DNA of 64,000 nt, taken from positions 124,001 through 188,000 of the forward strand of contig NZ_JANLNY010000030.1 in the NCBI RefSeq assembly GCF_025465995.1, written 5' to 3'. The position numbers were made by a program, and so were the translations under genes. Below are positions 15,968 through 24,252 of the stretch, one piece after another (position 1 is the first letter of the stretch; the number at the start of each line of letters is the position of its first letter). The stretch is from Pseudomonas sp. 5P_3.1_Bac2 (GTDB lineage: Bacteria > Pseudomonadota > Gammaproteobacteria > Pseudomonadales > Pseudomonadaceae). Below the pieces are notes generated by a model. It was given only the letters and a program-made list of their open reading frames with translations, did not search any database and was not told where the DNA came from.

Positions 15968-16294
15968 GTGGCGCTGATCAATACTTACGAGACCGCTGGC
16001 CGCTGCATCTGCGCCCTGAGCGGCGAATTTAATATCTACAGCGCCCAGCGCCTTAAAGGTGAGTTGCTGGCGTTATTGGCCGAGCAAAACAGCCTCGATA
16101 TCGACCTCAGCGGCGTCGACGATTTCGACAGCGCGGCCTTGCAGTTGCTCTTATTACTCAAGCGCGAGGCGCTGCAGGGCGAGCGCGAATTGCGTCTGAC
16201 CGGCCACTCACCGGTGATCTGTGAGGTGTTGGATTTACTCAACCTGCGCGCTGAGCTGGATGCCCCGGCACAGGCCGGCGAGGCCCAGCCATGA
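15968..16294 (+). CDS. STAS-domain protein (anti-sigma-factor-antagonist-like)
   Basis: A 108-residue single STAS domain. The conserved phosphorylatable Ser region is present as DDFDSAALQLL with S55, the equivalent of the SpoIIAA Ser, so it may be controlled by a Ser kinase/phosphatase pair. The start is a GTG at 15968 preceded by GAGGG at seven-base spacing; the longer TTG-started frame would overlap cheY. It joins cheA through ATGA. STAS proteins next to cheA occur in some Pseudomonas-type chemosensory operons. Its job there (bridging or localisation) is not established. Confidence 0.85.
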   Translation: MALINTYETAGRCICALSGEFNIYSAQRLKGELLALLAEQNSLDIDLSGVDDFDSAALQLLLLLKREALQGERELRLTGHSPVICEVLDLLNLRAELDAPAQAGEAQP

Positions 16295-18402
16295 ATCTGG
16301 ATCAGGCCCGCGCCATCTTGGTTCAGGAGGCTCGCGAGCTGCTCGCCGAGATGGATGCGGCGTTGCTGCAGATCGAGAGTGGCGGTTACGACCGCGAGCA
16401 GATCAATGCGGTGTTTCGTGCAGCGCACACCATCAAGGGCTCAGCAGGGATCTTTGCCCTAGACGGCTTGGTGGGTTTCACCCATGTGCTGGAAAGCCTG
16501 CTGGAGCAGGTGCGTGCCGGTCACACGGCGCTAGATGGCCGTCTGCTGTCACTGCTGCTGCGCTGTGGCGACTACATCGGCAGTCTGGTGACGGCGGTGG
16601 AACAGTCGCAGGAATCCCTAGAGCCCAACCCGTTACTGCGGGCGCAATTGCTCGAGGAACTGCAGGCCTATTTGACGCCCGCGCCGGCCACTGTTGCGCC
16701 ACCTGCTCCAGTCAGCGCAGCGCCAACCGCGCTGAGCGGCCGTTGGCATATTTCTCTGCGGCCCTACGCCGATGTGCTGCGCAATGGCCTCGATCCGCTG
16801 TCGTTTTTGCGTTACCTGAGCAAGCTCGGGCGCATTGTCAGCCTGCATACCCTGAGCGATAACCTGCCCGAGGCGCAGCACTTCGATGCTGAGGCCAGCT
16901 ACTTGGGCTATGAAATTGAGTTTGAAACCAGCGCCGATCAAGCCGCGATTGAGGCCGCTTTTGAGTTTATCCGCGACGACAGCCTGCTGTTGCTGTTGGC
17001 GCCGCACAGCTCTCTGGCCGACTACGAGCGGTTGCTGAGCCGCTTGCCTGAACCGCGGGCGCGCCTGGCGCAGATTCTTCATGACAGCGGCGCCATCACG
17101 GCCGCGCAGTTGCAACGACTGCTGGCCCAGGTCGAGGCGTCAGCGGGTATTACGGCCAGCGCCGGGCCTAAGCAGAGCAAGCCAGGCAAGCAACCGCGCG
17201 GCCAGGAGCAGCTGTTTGTCAAAGTTGAGGTGTGCAAGCTGGATGAGCTGATCAACCTGGTCGGCGAGTTGGTGATTGCCGGCGCGGCGGCCAGTTTATC
17301 GTTGCGCCAGGGCAGCCCGGTGGCGATGCAGCAAGCCAATGAGGTGGTCACCAGTCTGGTCGAGGAGATCCGCGATGTGTCGCTGTCGCTGCGTATGGTC
17401 GCCGTCGGCGAGGTGTTCCAGCGTCTGCCACGGGTGGTGCGCGACCTCAGCAAGGAGCTGGATAAAGACGTTGAGCTGTTGATTACCGGCGCCGATACCG
17501 AGCTGGATAAATCCATGGTCGAGCGTTTGGCCGAACCGCTGCTGCATATCGTGCGCAACGCCCTGGACCATGGCATCGAACGCGCGGCGCAGCGTGTGGC
17601 CAGTGGTAAGCGGGCGCGTGGGGTGCTGCGTCTGAATGCCTATCACGAGTCCGGCAGCATCGTTATTGAAGTCAGTGACGATGGCCGCGGTCTGGATCGC
17701 CAGCGCATCGCCGCCAAGGCCATCGAACAGGGCCTGCTGGCGCCAGAGCAGAACCTGAGCGACAGCGAGCTGTACCGGCTGATCTTCGCCGCCGGCTTTT
17801 CCACCGCTGAAGAGGTGACCAACCTCTCCGGGCGCGGGGTGGGCATGGATGTGGTGCGCAGCCATATCGAGCGCCTGCGCGGTGAGGTCGAGGTGCTCAG
17901 CCAGCCGGGGCAGGGCACCACGGTACGGATCCGGTTGCCGCTGACGCTGGCGATCATCGATGGCTTTCAGGTGCGCGTGGCCGATGAGGCTTTTGTCCTG
18001 CCGCTGGAGCAAGTCGTGGAGTGCGTGGATCTGGGCCAGCACCGCGATCTTAACGACCTGCTCAACCTGCGCGGCGAGCCGCTGCCCTTTGTGCGTTTGC
18101 GCAGCCTGTTTGGCCTGACGGCGCCGGCAGGCGGCCGGGAAAGTTTAGTGGTGGTGCAGTTCGGCAACAGTCGCGCCGGGGTGGTGGTCGATCAGTTGCT
18201 GGGCGAGCTGCAGGCGGTGATCAAGCCGTTGGGCCACATCTTCGCGCAAAACAAATTACTTAGCGGTTCGACCATCCTGGGCGACGGCAGCGTAGCCCTG
18301 ATCCTTGATGTCGGCCATTTGATTCAACGCGCGGTCAGCCGCGCCGAAGCCTTTGCCCTCAGCCAGAGCGCTGCGGGCACAGGGCATACAACAGTGGGGT
18401 AA
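16291..18402 (+). CDS. cheA: Chemotaxis histidine kinase CheA
   Basis: A 703-residue CheA. The N-terminal Hpt domain has AAHTIKGSAG with phosphorylatable His46. A central region of about 170 residues resembles a P2-like or regulatory part. The P3 dimerisation helix (EVCKLDELINLVGELVIA) lies near 313-330. The ATPase domain has the N box (HIVRNALDHGIE, near 418), G1 (DDGRGLD) and G2 (GRGVGMDVV). A C-terminal CheW-like regulatory domain follows. All catalytic boxes are intact, so it is expected to autophosphorylate under MCP/CheW control and pass phosphate to CheY and CheB. It overlaps the STAS gene by ATGA and the MCP gene by TAATG. Confidence 0.95.
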   Translation: MNLDQARAILVQEARELLAEMDAALLQIESGGYDREQINAVFRAAHTIKGSAGIFALDGLVGFTHVLESLLEQVRAGHTALDGRLLSLLLRCGDYIGSLVTAVEQSQESLEPNPLLRAQLLEELQAYLTPAPATVAPPAPVSAAPTALSGRWHISLRPYADVLRNGLDPLSFLRYLSKLGRIVSLHTLSDNLPEAQHFDAEASYLGYEIEFETSADQAAIEAAFEFIRDDSLLLLLAPHSSLADYERLLSRLPEPRARLAQILHDSGAITAAQLQRLLAQVEASAGITASAGPKQSKPGKQPRGQEQLFVKVEVCKLDELINLVGELVIAGAAASLSLRQGSPVAMQQANEVVTSLVEEIRDVSLSLRMVAVGEVFQRLPRVVRDLSKELDKDVELLITGADTELDKSMVERLAEPLLHIVRNALDHGIERAAQRVASGKRARGVLRLNAYHESGSIVIEVSDDGRGLDRQRIAAKAIEQGLLAPEQNLSDSELYRLIFAAGFSTAEEVTNLSGRGVGMDVVRSHIERLRGEVEVLSQPGQGTTVRIRLPLTLAIIDGFQVRVADEAFVLPLEQVVECVDLGQHRDLNDLLNLRGEPLPFVRLRSLFGLTAPAGGRESLVVVQFGNSRAGVVVDQLLGELQAVIKPLGHIFAQNKLLSGSTILGDGSVALILDVGHLIQRAVSRAEAFALSQSAAGTGHTTVG

Positions 18403-20030
18403 TGCTTATGTTCGATAAGATGAGGGTGGCGACGCGCCTGCTCCTGCTGGCCGGAGTATTGATCCTGTTTTTGCTGCTGATTGGCGTGATGGGCATCTAC
18501 GGCATGCGCGAATCCAATCAAGGCATGGAAACCGTCTACAACGACCGTGTGGTGCCGCTGCGTGAGTTGAAGATGCTGGCGGATAACTATGCGGTGAGCA
18601 TCGTCGATACCAGTCAAAAAGTCCGCGTCGGGCTGTACAGCTGGGAGGATGGCCTGCGCAACGTGAACAAGGCGCAGGAGGCGATCAAACTGGATTGGCA
18701 GCGCTACACCAACACGCGCCTGGTTGGCCGTGAGCGTGAGCTGGTGGAAGAGCTGAAACCGCTACTCAGCGATGCCGATAACGCCACCAGCCAGCTGCGC
18801 CAGATTCTTGAGGACAAAGACCAGGCCGCCCTTGAGCAGTTTGTCGAAACCCAGCTGTATCAAAGTATCGATCCCGTCTCCAGACGCTTTGAGCAACTGG
18901 TGGAGGTGCAGTTGCTGGTGGCCAAGAGCGAGTACGACCAGGCGCACGAACGCTTCGGCGTGATTCTGGTGGTGGCGATCATCGGCGTGGTGCTGAGCAT
19001 TCTGCTGGCGGTGTTGTTGGGCGCGTTGATTACCCGCAGCCTGCTGCGTCAACTCGGCGGCGAGCCGTTTACCGCCATGGAGTCATTGCAGCGGGTGGCC
19101 GCTGGTGATCTGACCGTGGATATCAAACTGCGCGATAACGACCAGGTCAGCATGCTCTACAGCTTGCAGCAGATGGTGCTGCGCCTGCGCGGGATTATGG
19201 CTGATGTGCGCATGACTTCCGACGCGCTGGCTTCGGCTTCCGAGCAGGTCGCGGCGTCGGCTCAGGCACTGAGCCAGAACGCCTCGGAGCAAGCCGCCAG
19301 CGTTGAGGAAACCAGCGCCTCGGTGGAGCAGATTGCCGCCACTGTGGCGCAGAACAGCGACAACGCCCGGGCCACCGATTTGATGGCGAGCCAGTCGTCT
19401 CAAGATGCCGTGCAGGGCGGCGCAGCGGTGCGCGAAATGGTCGAGGCCATGCGCCAGATCGCCGGCAAAATCGGCATCATCGATGACATCGCTTACCAAA
19501 CCAATTTGCTCGCCCTCAATGCCGCCATCGAGGCCGCCCGTGCCGGTGACCACGGCAAAGGCTTTGCCGTGGTCGCCGCCGAGGTGCGCAAGCTGGCCGA
19601 GCGCAGCCAGGTGGCGGCGCAAGAAATCAGCGCGGTGGCTGCCGCCAGTGTCAACTCGGCCGAGCGCGCCGGGCAGTTGCTGGAGCAAATGTTGCCGTCG
19701 ATTCGCAAAACCGCCGACCTGGTCCAGGAAATCTCTGCCGCTTCGCGCGAGCAAAACACGGGCCTGGAGCAGATCAATCTGGCCGTCAGCCAACTGGCGC
19801 AGATCACCCAGGTCAACGCTTCCGCCTCCGAGCAACTGTCCTCCACTTCCGAGGAAATGAGCAGCCAGGCGGTGCAGCTGCAGGACATGATCCAGTACTT
19901 CCAGTTGGCCGAGCACAGCTTGCGGCAGGCCCCGTTTGTGCCGCCTAAAGCCAGCAACAAAATGACCCAGCCGCTGCGCCGTCTGCCCCCGGATGAGCCG
20001 ATTGATGAGTCGGCCTTTACCCGCTTTTAG
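18402..20030 (+). CDS. Methyl-accepting chemotaxis protein (4HB sensor)
   Basis: A 542-residue transmembrane receptor. TM1 is about residues 10-33. A periplasmic four-helix-bundle sensor of the MCP_4HB type spans about 34-185, with the characteristic NDRVVPLRELKMLADNY opening. TM2 is about 188-210, followed by HAMP and the cytoplasmic signalling hairpin with the invariant tip (IDDIAYQTNLLALNAAIEAA, near 363). Ala/Glu-rich methylation helices flank the tip. A C-terminal tail of about 40 residues (PLRRLPPDEP) lacks the CheR-tethering pentapeptide. It is the operon-embedded receptor and a likely main input for this CheA. The ligand is unknown. Confidence 0.93.
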   Translation: MLMFDKMRVATRLLLLAGVLILFLLLIGVMGIYGMRESNQGMETVYNDRVVPLRELKMLADNYAVSIVDTSQKVRVGLYSWEDGLRNVNKAQEAIKLDWQRYTNTRLVGRERELVEELKPLLSDADNATSQLRQILEDKDQAALEQFVETQLYQSIDPVSRRFEQLVEVQLLVAKSEYDQAHERFGVILVVAIIGVVLSILLAVLLGALITRSLLRQLGGEPFTAMESLQRVAAGDLTVDIKLRDNDQVSMLYSLQQMVLRLRGIMADVRMTSDALASASEQVAASAQALSQNASEQAASVEETSASVEQIAATVAQNSDNARATDLMASQSSQDAVQGGAAVREMVEAMRQIAGKIGIIDDIAYQTNLLALNAAIEAARAGDHGKGFAVVAAEVRKLAERSQVAAQEISAVAAASVNSAERAGQLLEQMLPSIRKTADLVQEISAASREQNTGLEQINLAVSQLAQITQVNASASEQLSSTSEEMSSQAVQLQDMIQYFQLAEHSLRQAPFVPPKASNKMTQPLRRLPPDEPIDESAFTRF

Positions 20031-20041
20031 GAGGCCGGGCC

Positions 20042-20548
20042 ATGACCAGTCTGTTAGACCCGGTTGCCAGCGCTGCTGCTGCCGAGGTGCGGCAATACCT
20101 GACCCTGTCGTTGGGCGAGGAGCTGTTCGCCCTGCCGATTGAGCAGGTGCGGGAGATCATCGAGTTCAGCGCGCTGACGCACATCCCGCTCATGCCTGAA
20201 TTTTTGCGCGGGGTGCTCAACCTGCGTGGCGCCGTGGTGCCGGTGATTGATCTGGCGGTGCGCTTTGAGCGTGAGCCGATGCGGATCGGCAAGCGCACCT
20301 GCATCGTGATCGTTGAACTGGCCCAGGGCGATAGCGTGCAGAGCCTGGGCATCATGGTCGACACGGTCAACGCCGTGCTCGATGTGCCGCTGAACCAGGT
20401 GCAGGCGCGGCCGACTTTTGGCGCGCGGCTGCGGGCCGACTTTATTGCCGGCATCCTCGAGCATCAGGAGCAGTTTATGGTGGTGCTGGACATCAACCAG
20501 GTGCTGTCCCTGCAAGAGCTGGCCGCCTTAGTGGCGAGCTACGCATGA
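20042..20548 (+). CDS. cheW: Chemotaxis coupling protein CheW
   Basis: A 168-residue CheW with the conserved LSLGEELFALPIEQVREI start and LRGVLNLRGAVVPVIDL core that docks receptor tips and CheA P5. AGGAGG lies seven bases before the start. The 3' end overlaps cheR by ATGA. The length is normal and no extra domain is fused. It completes the receptor-kinase array of this operon. Confidence 0.95.
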   Translation: MTSLLDPVASAAAAEVRQYLTLSLGEELFALPIEQVREIIEFSALTHIPLMPEFLRGVLNLRGAVVPVIDLAVRFEREPMRIGKRTCIVIVELAQGDSVQSLGIMVDTVNAVLDVPLNQVQARPTFGARLRADFIAGILEHQEQFMVVLDINQVLSLQELAALVASYA

Positions 20549-21396
20549 GCGCCATGCCTAGCCCGCAACCACTGCATGCCTTTGGCTTGCCCGTTGCTCT
20601 GAGCGATGGCGAGTTTGTGCTGTTGCAGGCTTTGTTTTATGAGCAAATCGGCATCCAGCTGCCGCTGGTAAAAAAGCCCTTGGTCTGTGGCCGCTTGGCC
20701 AAGCGTTTAGCCGCACTGGGGCTGAGCAGCTATCAGCAGTATTACCAATATCTGCTGGCGCCCCAAGGCGCGGCCGAGCTGGAAATTGCCATCGATTTGA
20801 TCACCACCCACGAAACCTATTTTTTTCGTGAGCCGAAGCACTTCGAGTTTCTTCAGCAGCGCATCCTCCCAGCCTATGCCCAGCAGACGGACTTTCGCGT
20901 TTGGAGCGCGGCCTGCTCGACCGGCGAGGAGGCTTATACCCTCGCCATGCTGCTGCACGAGGCTAGAAGCCATGCGCGCTGGCGGGTGCTGGGCAGCGAT
21001 ATCAGTCGTCCGGTGCTGGGCATGGCGCGCCGTGGCCTGTACCCACTGGAGCGTGGCAGCAAGATCCCCAATCCGTACCTCAAGCGTTATTGCCTGAAGG
21101 GCCAGGGCCAGTACCTGGGCTATTTTTTGCTGGAGCAGTGCCTGCGCGATGGCGTTGAGTTTGCCCAGGCTAATCTCAATTTAGCGATGCCGGCGCTGGG
21201 TATGTTTGACCTGATTTTGCTGCGCAATGTGCTGATTTATTTCGATCAGCCGACCAAGCTGCGCGTGCTGCACAACGTGGTGCAGCACCTAAAGCCCGGC
21301 GGCTGGTTGATGGTTGGCCACTCGGAGGCGCTGCACCAGCACGACTTACCGTTACAGCAGGTGGCGACCTCGATCTATCGCCGGGTTGGGCCATGA
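20545..21396 (+). CDS. cheR: Chemoreceptor methyltransferase CheR
   Basis: A 283-residue CheR that methylates receptor glutamates with S-adenosylmethionine. The N-terminal helical domain is about residues 20-80, with THETYFFREPKHF (the conserved T-x-F-R element) next. The SAM-binding motif is VWSAACSTGEEAYTLAM, and the later DLILLRNVLIYFD is motif-like. No tetratricopeptide extension. It overlaps both cheW and cheD, so synthesis is coupled. Confidence 0.95.
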   Translation: MSAMPSPQPLHAFGLPVALSDGEFVLLQALFYEQIGIQLPLVKKPLVCGRLAKRLAALGLSSYQQYYQYLLAPQGAAELEIAIDLITTHETYFFREPKHFEFLQQRILPAYAQQTDFRVWSAACSTGEEAYTLAMLLHEARSHARWRVLGSDISRPVLGMARRGLYPLERGSKIPNPYLKRYCLKGQGQYLGYFLLEQCLRDGVEFAQANLNLAMPALGMFDLILLRNVLIYFDQPTKLRVLHNVVQHLKPGGWLMVGHSEALHQHDLPLQQVATSIYRRVGP

Positions 21397-21893
21397 GCCG
21401 CAGTTGCTTTCTTAATCCTGGCGAGCTGTATTTCGGCGGCGGTGATGTGCGCGTGGAAACCTTGTTAGGCCCGTGCGTGGCTATCGTCCTGTGGTTTCCC
21501 CATGCCAGCAAAGGCGGCATCTGCCACTTTCAGTTACCGGGTACGGCGCGTAGCCAGGAGCCTAACCGCGAACTGGATGGCCGCTACGGTGTCGATGCCT
21601 GGCTGTGGTTGTGTCGGCAGATGCGACTGCATGGCCTGCGCCCGGAGCAAGCGCAGATCAAATTATTCGGCGGCGCGCGCAGCATAAGCAGCACTGACAG
21701 CAGCCTGCACAGTGATATCGGTGCGCAGAATATCGCCTTCGTCGAGCAGCTGCTGGCTGACCAGGGGCTTAAGGCGCAGGCCATGGATCTGGGCGGCGAG
21801 GGCAGTCGTTTTTTACGCTTTGAACTCGCCAGTGGAGAGCTGTGGCTGCGCCGTGGCGCGCCCTTGACGGTGGACAGCGGAGAACCCAGCTGA
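21393..21893 (+). CDS. cheD: Chemoreceptor glutamine deamidase CheD
   Basis: A 166-residue CheD, which converts receptor Gln to Glu and can also bind CheC. The active-site Thr, Cys and His are preserved (VETLLGPCVAIVLW and GGICHFQLPG), with LGPC replacing the commoner LGSC. The N-terminal tail (FLNPGELYFGGGDVRVETLLG) is typical of pseudomonad CheD. It overlaps cheR by ATGA and cheB by TGATG. A CheC-like phosphatase is encoded about 10 kb away at 11121-11723, so a CheC-CheD interaction is conceivable, though the CheC gene is not in this operon. Confidence 0.93.
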   Translation: MSRSCFLNPGELYFGGGDVRVETLLGPCVAIVLWFPHASKGGICHFQLPGTARSQEPNRELDGRYGVDAWLWLCRQMRLHGLRPEQAQIKLFGGARSISSTDSSLHSDIGAQNIAFVEQLLADQGLKAQAMDLGGEGSRFLRFELASGELWLRRGAPLTVDSGEPS

Positions 21894-22936
21894 TGACGAT
21901 CAAGGTACTTATCGTCGATGACTCCGCGGTAATGCGTGAAGTGATGCAGCAGATGCTGGCGCCCTATGCCGACATCGAAGTGATTGGCGCGGCCTTCGAT
22001 CCGTTACTGGCCATGCAACGCATGCAGCAGCAATGGCCGGATGTGCTGGTGCTGGATATTGAAATGCCGCGTATGGATGGCCTGACTTTTTTACGCCAGA
22101 TCATGGCCAGCCGGCCGACGCCTGTGGTGATTTGCTCCAGCCTTACCAGCCAGGGTGCGGCCATGACTCAGCAGGCGTTGGCGGCGGGCGCAGTGGAGGT
22201 AATCGGCAAGCCCAGTGTCGGTCTGCGCGACTTTCTCCACGGCAGTGGCAAGCAGTTTGTGGCGTCGATCCGCGCGGCAGCAAAAGCGCGGCTAGCGCCT
22301 ACACTGACTAAAGCGGCTCCGGATGTGGCCAGCCTTGCTGTGCCTGCACGGCACGCGCTGCCAGTGCCCTCTAGCGAGCGCTTGGTGCTGATGGGCGCGT
22401 CCACGGGCGGCACGCAAGCGTTGGAATATGTACTGCGGCAGTTGCCGGCCAGCGCCGCGCCGGTATTGATCGTGCAGCACATGCCCGAGGGCTTTACCGG
22501 CAGCTTTGCCGAGCGCCTTAATGGCTTAGCGGCCATCGAGGTGCGTGAGGCGCAGCACGGCGACTCCCTGCGCAGCGGTCTGGCGCTGATTGCGCCGGGC
22601 GGCCGGCATATGTTGCTCAAGCACGATGCCGGACGTTATTGGGTGGAGATCAAAGATGGACCCTTGGTCAGTCGGCATCGGCCGTCTGTGGATATGCTGT
22701 TCCGTTCGGCAGCGTTGCTGGGCGGGCGAAATGTGTTGGCGGTCTTGATGACAGGAATGGGCAATGACGGCGCGCGCGGCTTATTAGCTCTGCACGAGGC
22801 TGGGGCAAGCACCGTGGCTCAGGATGAGCACAGCTGCGTGGTATTCGGTATGCCCAAAGAGGCGATTAAATTAGGTGCCGCTGATCAGGTCTTAGGCTTG
22901 GATGAGATCGCTGCGCAGCTTTTGGCTTGGGCCTAG
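21893..22936 (+). CDS. cheB: Chemoreceptor methylesterase CheB
   Basis: A 347-residue protein with an N-terminal receiver (phospho-site D55 in VLVLDIEMPRMDG) and a C-terminal methylesterase. The catalytic Ser is in MGASTGGTQAL, the His in IVQHMPEGF and the Asp in MTGMGNDGARG. The start ATG at 21893 overlaps the cheD stop (TGATG); a longer frame from 21842 would run into cheD and has no conserved sequence. It should oppose CheR after phosphorylation by CheA. Confidence 0.95.
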   Translation: MTIKVLIVDDSAVMREVMQQMLAPYADIEVIGAAFDPLLAMQRMQQQWPDVLVLDIEMPRMDGLTFLRQIMASRPTPVVICSSLTSQGAAMTQQALAAGAVEVIGKPSVGLRDFLHGSGKQFVASIRAAAKARLAPTLTKAAPDVASLAVPARHALPVPSSERLVLMGASTGGTQALEYVLRQLPASAAPVLIVQHMPEGFTGSFAERLNGLAAIEVREAQHGDSLRSGLALIAPGGRHMLLKHDAGRYWVEIKDGPLVSRHRPSVDMLFRSAALLGGRNVLAVLMTGMGNDGARGLLALHEAGASTVAQDEHSCVVFGMPKEAIKLGAADQVLGLDEIAAQLLAWA

Positions 22937-22955
22937 GGTGGGAGTTTATAACGCG

Positions 22956-24179
22956 ATGTCCAACGGCTTGCCGCAGCATGTACTGGTGATCGATGACAGC
23001 GTGCTGCAACGCCAGTTTACTGCGGGCCTATGCCGCAAGCTGGGGATTGCCGAGGTGCTGCTGGCCGAAGATGGCCTCGATGGCATCGCACAGATGAGCC
23101 ATAACCCGCAGATTGAAGCCATTGTGCTGGATCTGGAAATGCCCGGCTTAGATGGCGTGCAGGTGCTCAATGAAATGGCCCGCTTGCAGCTCAACCCCGC
23201 CGTGGTGGTGGTCAGTGGTCGTGAGAGTGTGCTGCTCAACGTGGTGCAGAGCATGGGCCATAGCTTGGGCCTGCGCCTGCTAGGGGTGCTGCAAAAGCCC
23301 ATCAGCGAGCAGCAGTTAAGTGACAGCCTCAGGCGCTTTGCCATCGAGCCAACCCAGGCACAATCCAGCCTAAAAGTGGCGCAAGGGCCGCAGCTCAGTG
23401 AGCAGGACATTGTCCAGGCGCTGCATGAGCAGCAGTTCACCGCTTATTTTCAGCCCAAGGTGCGCCTCAGCGATGGTCTGGTTAAAGGGATGGAAGCCTT
23501 GGCGCGCTGGCAGCATCCGCAGTTCGGTGTGCTCAGCCCACTGCTGTTTATCGAGATGGTCGAAGGCAGCCCGTATATCTCTCAACTAACCTTGCAAATG
23601 CTCGACTTGGCTTTGCAGCACTGCCAGAGCTGGCATAGCGCCGGGCAAATGCTAACGGTGTCACTAAACATCAGTGCGCACTCTCTAGCCGATAGCAGTT
23701 TGGCCGATGAGATTATTGCCCGCGTTAGTGCCAGTGGCATTGCTGCGCAGTACCTGATTTTGGAAATCACCGAGGGGGCGTTAATCACCGACTTGGGGGT
23801 GACCTTGGGGACGTTGGCGCGGTTGCGCCTGCATGGTTTTGGCTTGTCGGTGGATGATTACGGCACTGGCTTTTCCAGCATGTTGCAGTTGGCGCGGGTG
23901 CCCTGTACTGAGTTGAAGGTCGACCGCGCCTTCGTCAATGGTGCCAGCGATAGCCACCAGTTGCGCATCCTCCTGGAGAGCGCTTTGGATATCGCTGACA
24001 AGCTAGGTTTAGGGGTAGTCGCCGAGGGAGTCGAAACCCTCGCGGACTGGAAGTTATTGCGTAATTTGGGCTGCGCCGAAGTGCAGGGGTTTTTCATTGC
24101 GAAACCCATGCCCGGTGAGCAAGTGCTGAGTTGGTTGCATAAGCACCAACCGCATTTGCAGGCCCTCACTAAGGAGTAA
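22956..24179 (+). CDS. Response regulator with EAL domain (c-di-GMP phosphodiesterase), RocR-like
   Basis: A 407-residue REC-EAL protein. The receiver has acidic pair D13-D14, phospho-site D59 (IVLDLEMPG) and K114. The EAL domain has E180 of MEALARW, NISAHSL, LEITEG, the metal-binding DDYGTGFSS and VAEGVET, so hydrolysis of c-di-GMP is expected. Its placement 20 bp after cheB suggests that the CheA kinase may phosphorylate it and thereby link chemosensing to c-di-GMP breakdown. That link is inference. It has the same length and architecture as the RocR-like protein at 51052-52275, so the two are probable paralogues. Confidence 0.9.
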   Translation: MSNGLPQHVLVIDDSVLQRQFTAGLCRKLGIAEVLLAEDGLDGIAQMSHNPQIEAIVLDLEMPGLDGVQVLNEMARLQLNPAVVVVSGRESVLLNVVQSMGHSLGLRLLGVLQKPISEQQLSDSLRRFAIEPTQAQSSLKVAQGPQLSEQDIVQALHEQQFTAYFQPKVRLSDGLVKGMEALARWQHPQFGVLSPLLFIEMVEGSPYISQLTLQMLDLALQHCQSWHSAGQMLTVSLNISAHSLADSSLADEIIARVSASGIAAQYLILEITEGALITDLGVTLGTLARLRLHGFGLSVDDYGTGFSSMLQLARVPCTELKVDRAFVNGASDSHQLRILLESALDIADKLGLGVVAEGVETLADWKLLRNLGCAEVQGFFIAKPMPGEQVLSWLHKHQPHLQALTKE

Positions 24180-24252
24180 GGATCCATAGCTAGGCGGTAG
24201 GTCTGATGGAACAGGCTGCGGGCTAATAAGAAAGTACTTTGAGGGCAGCCCT

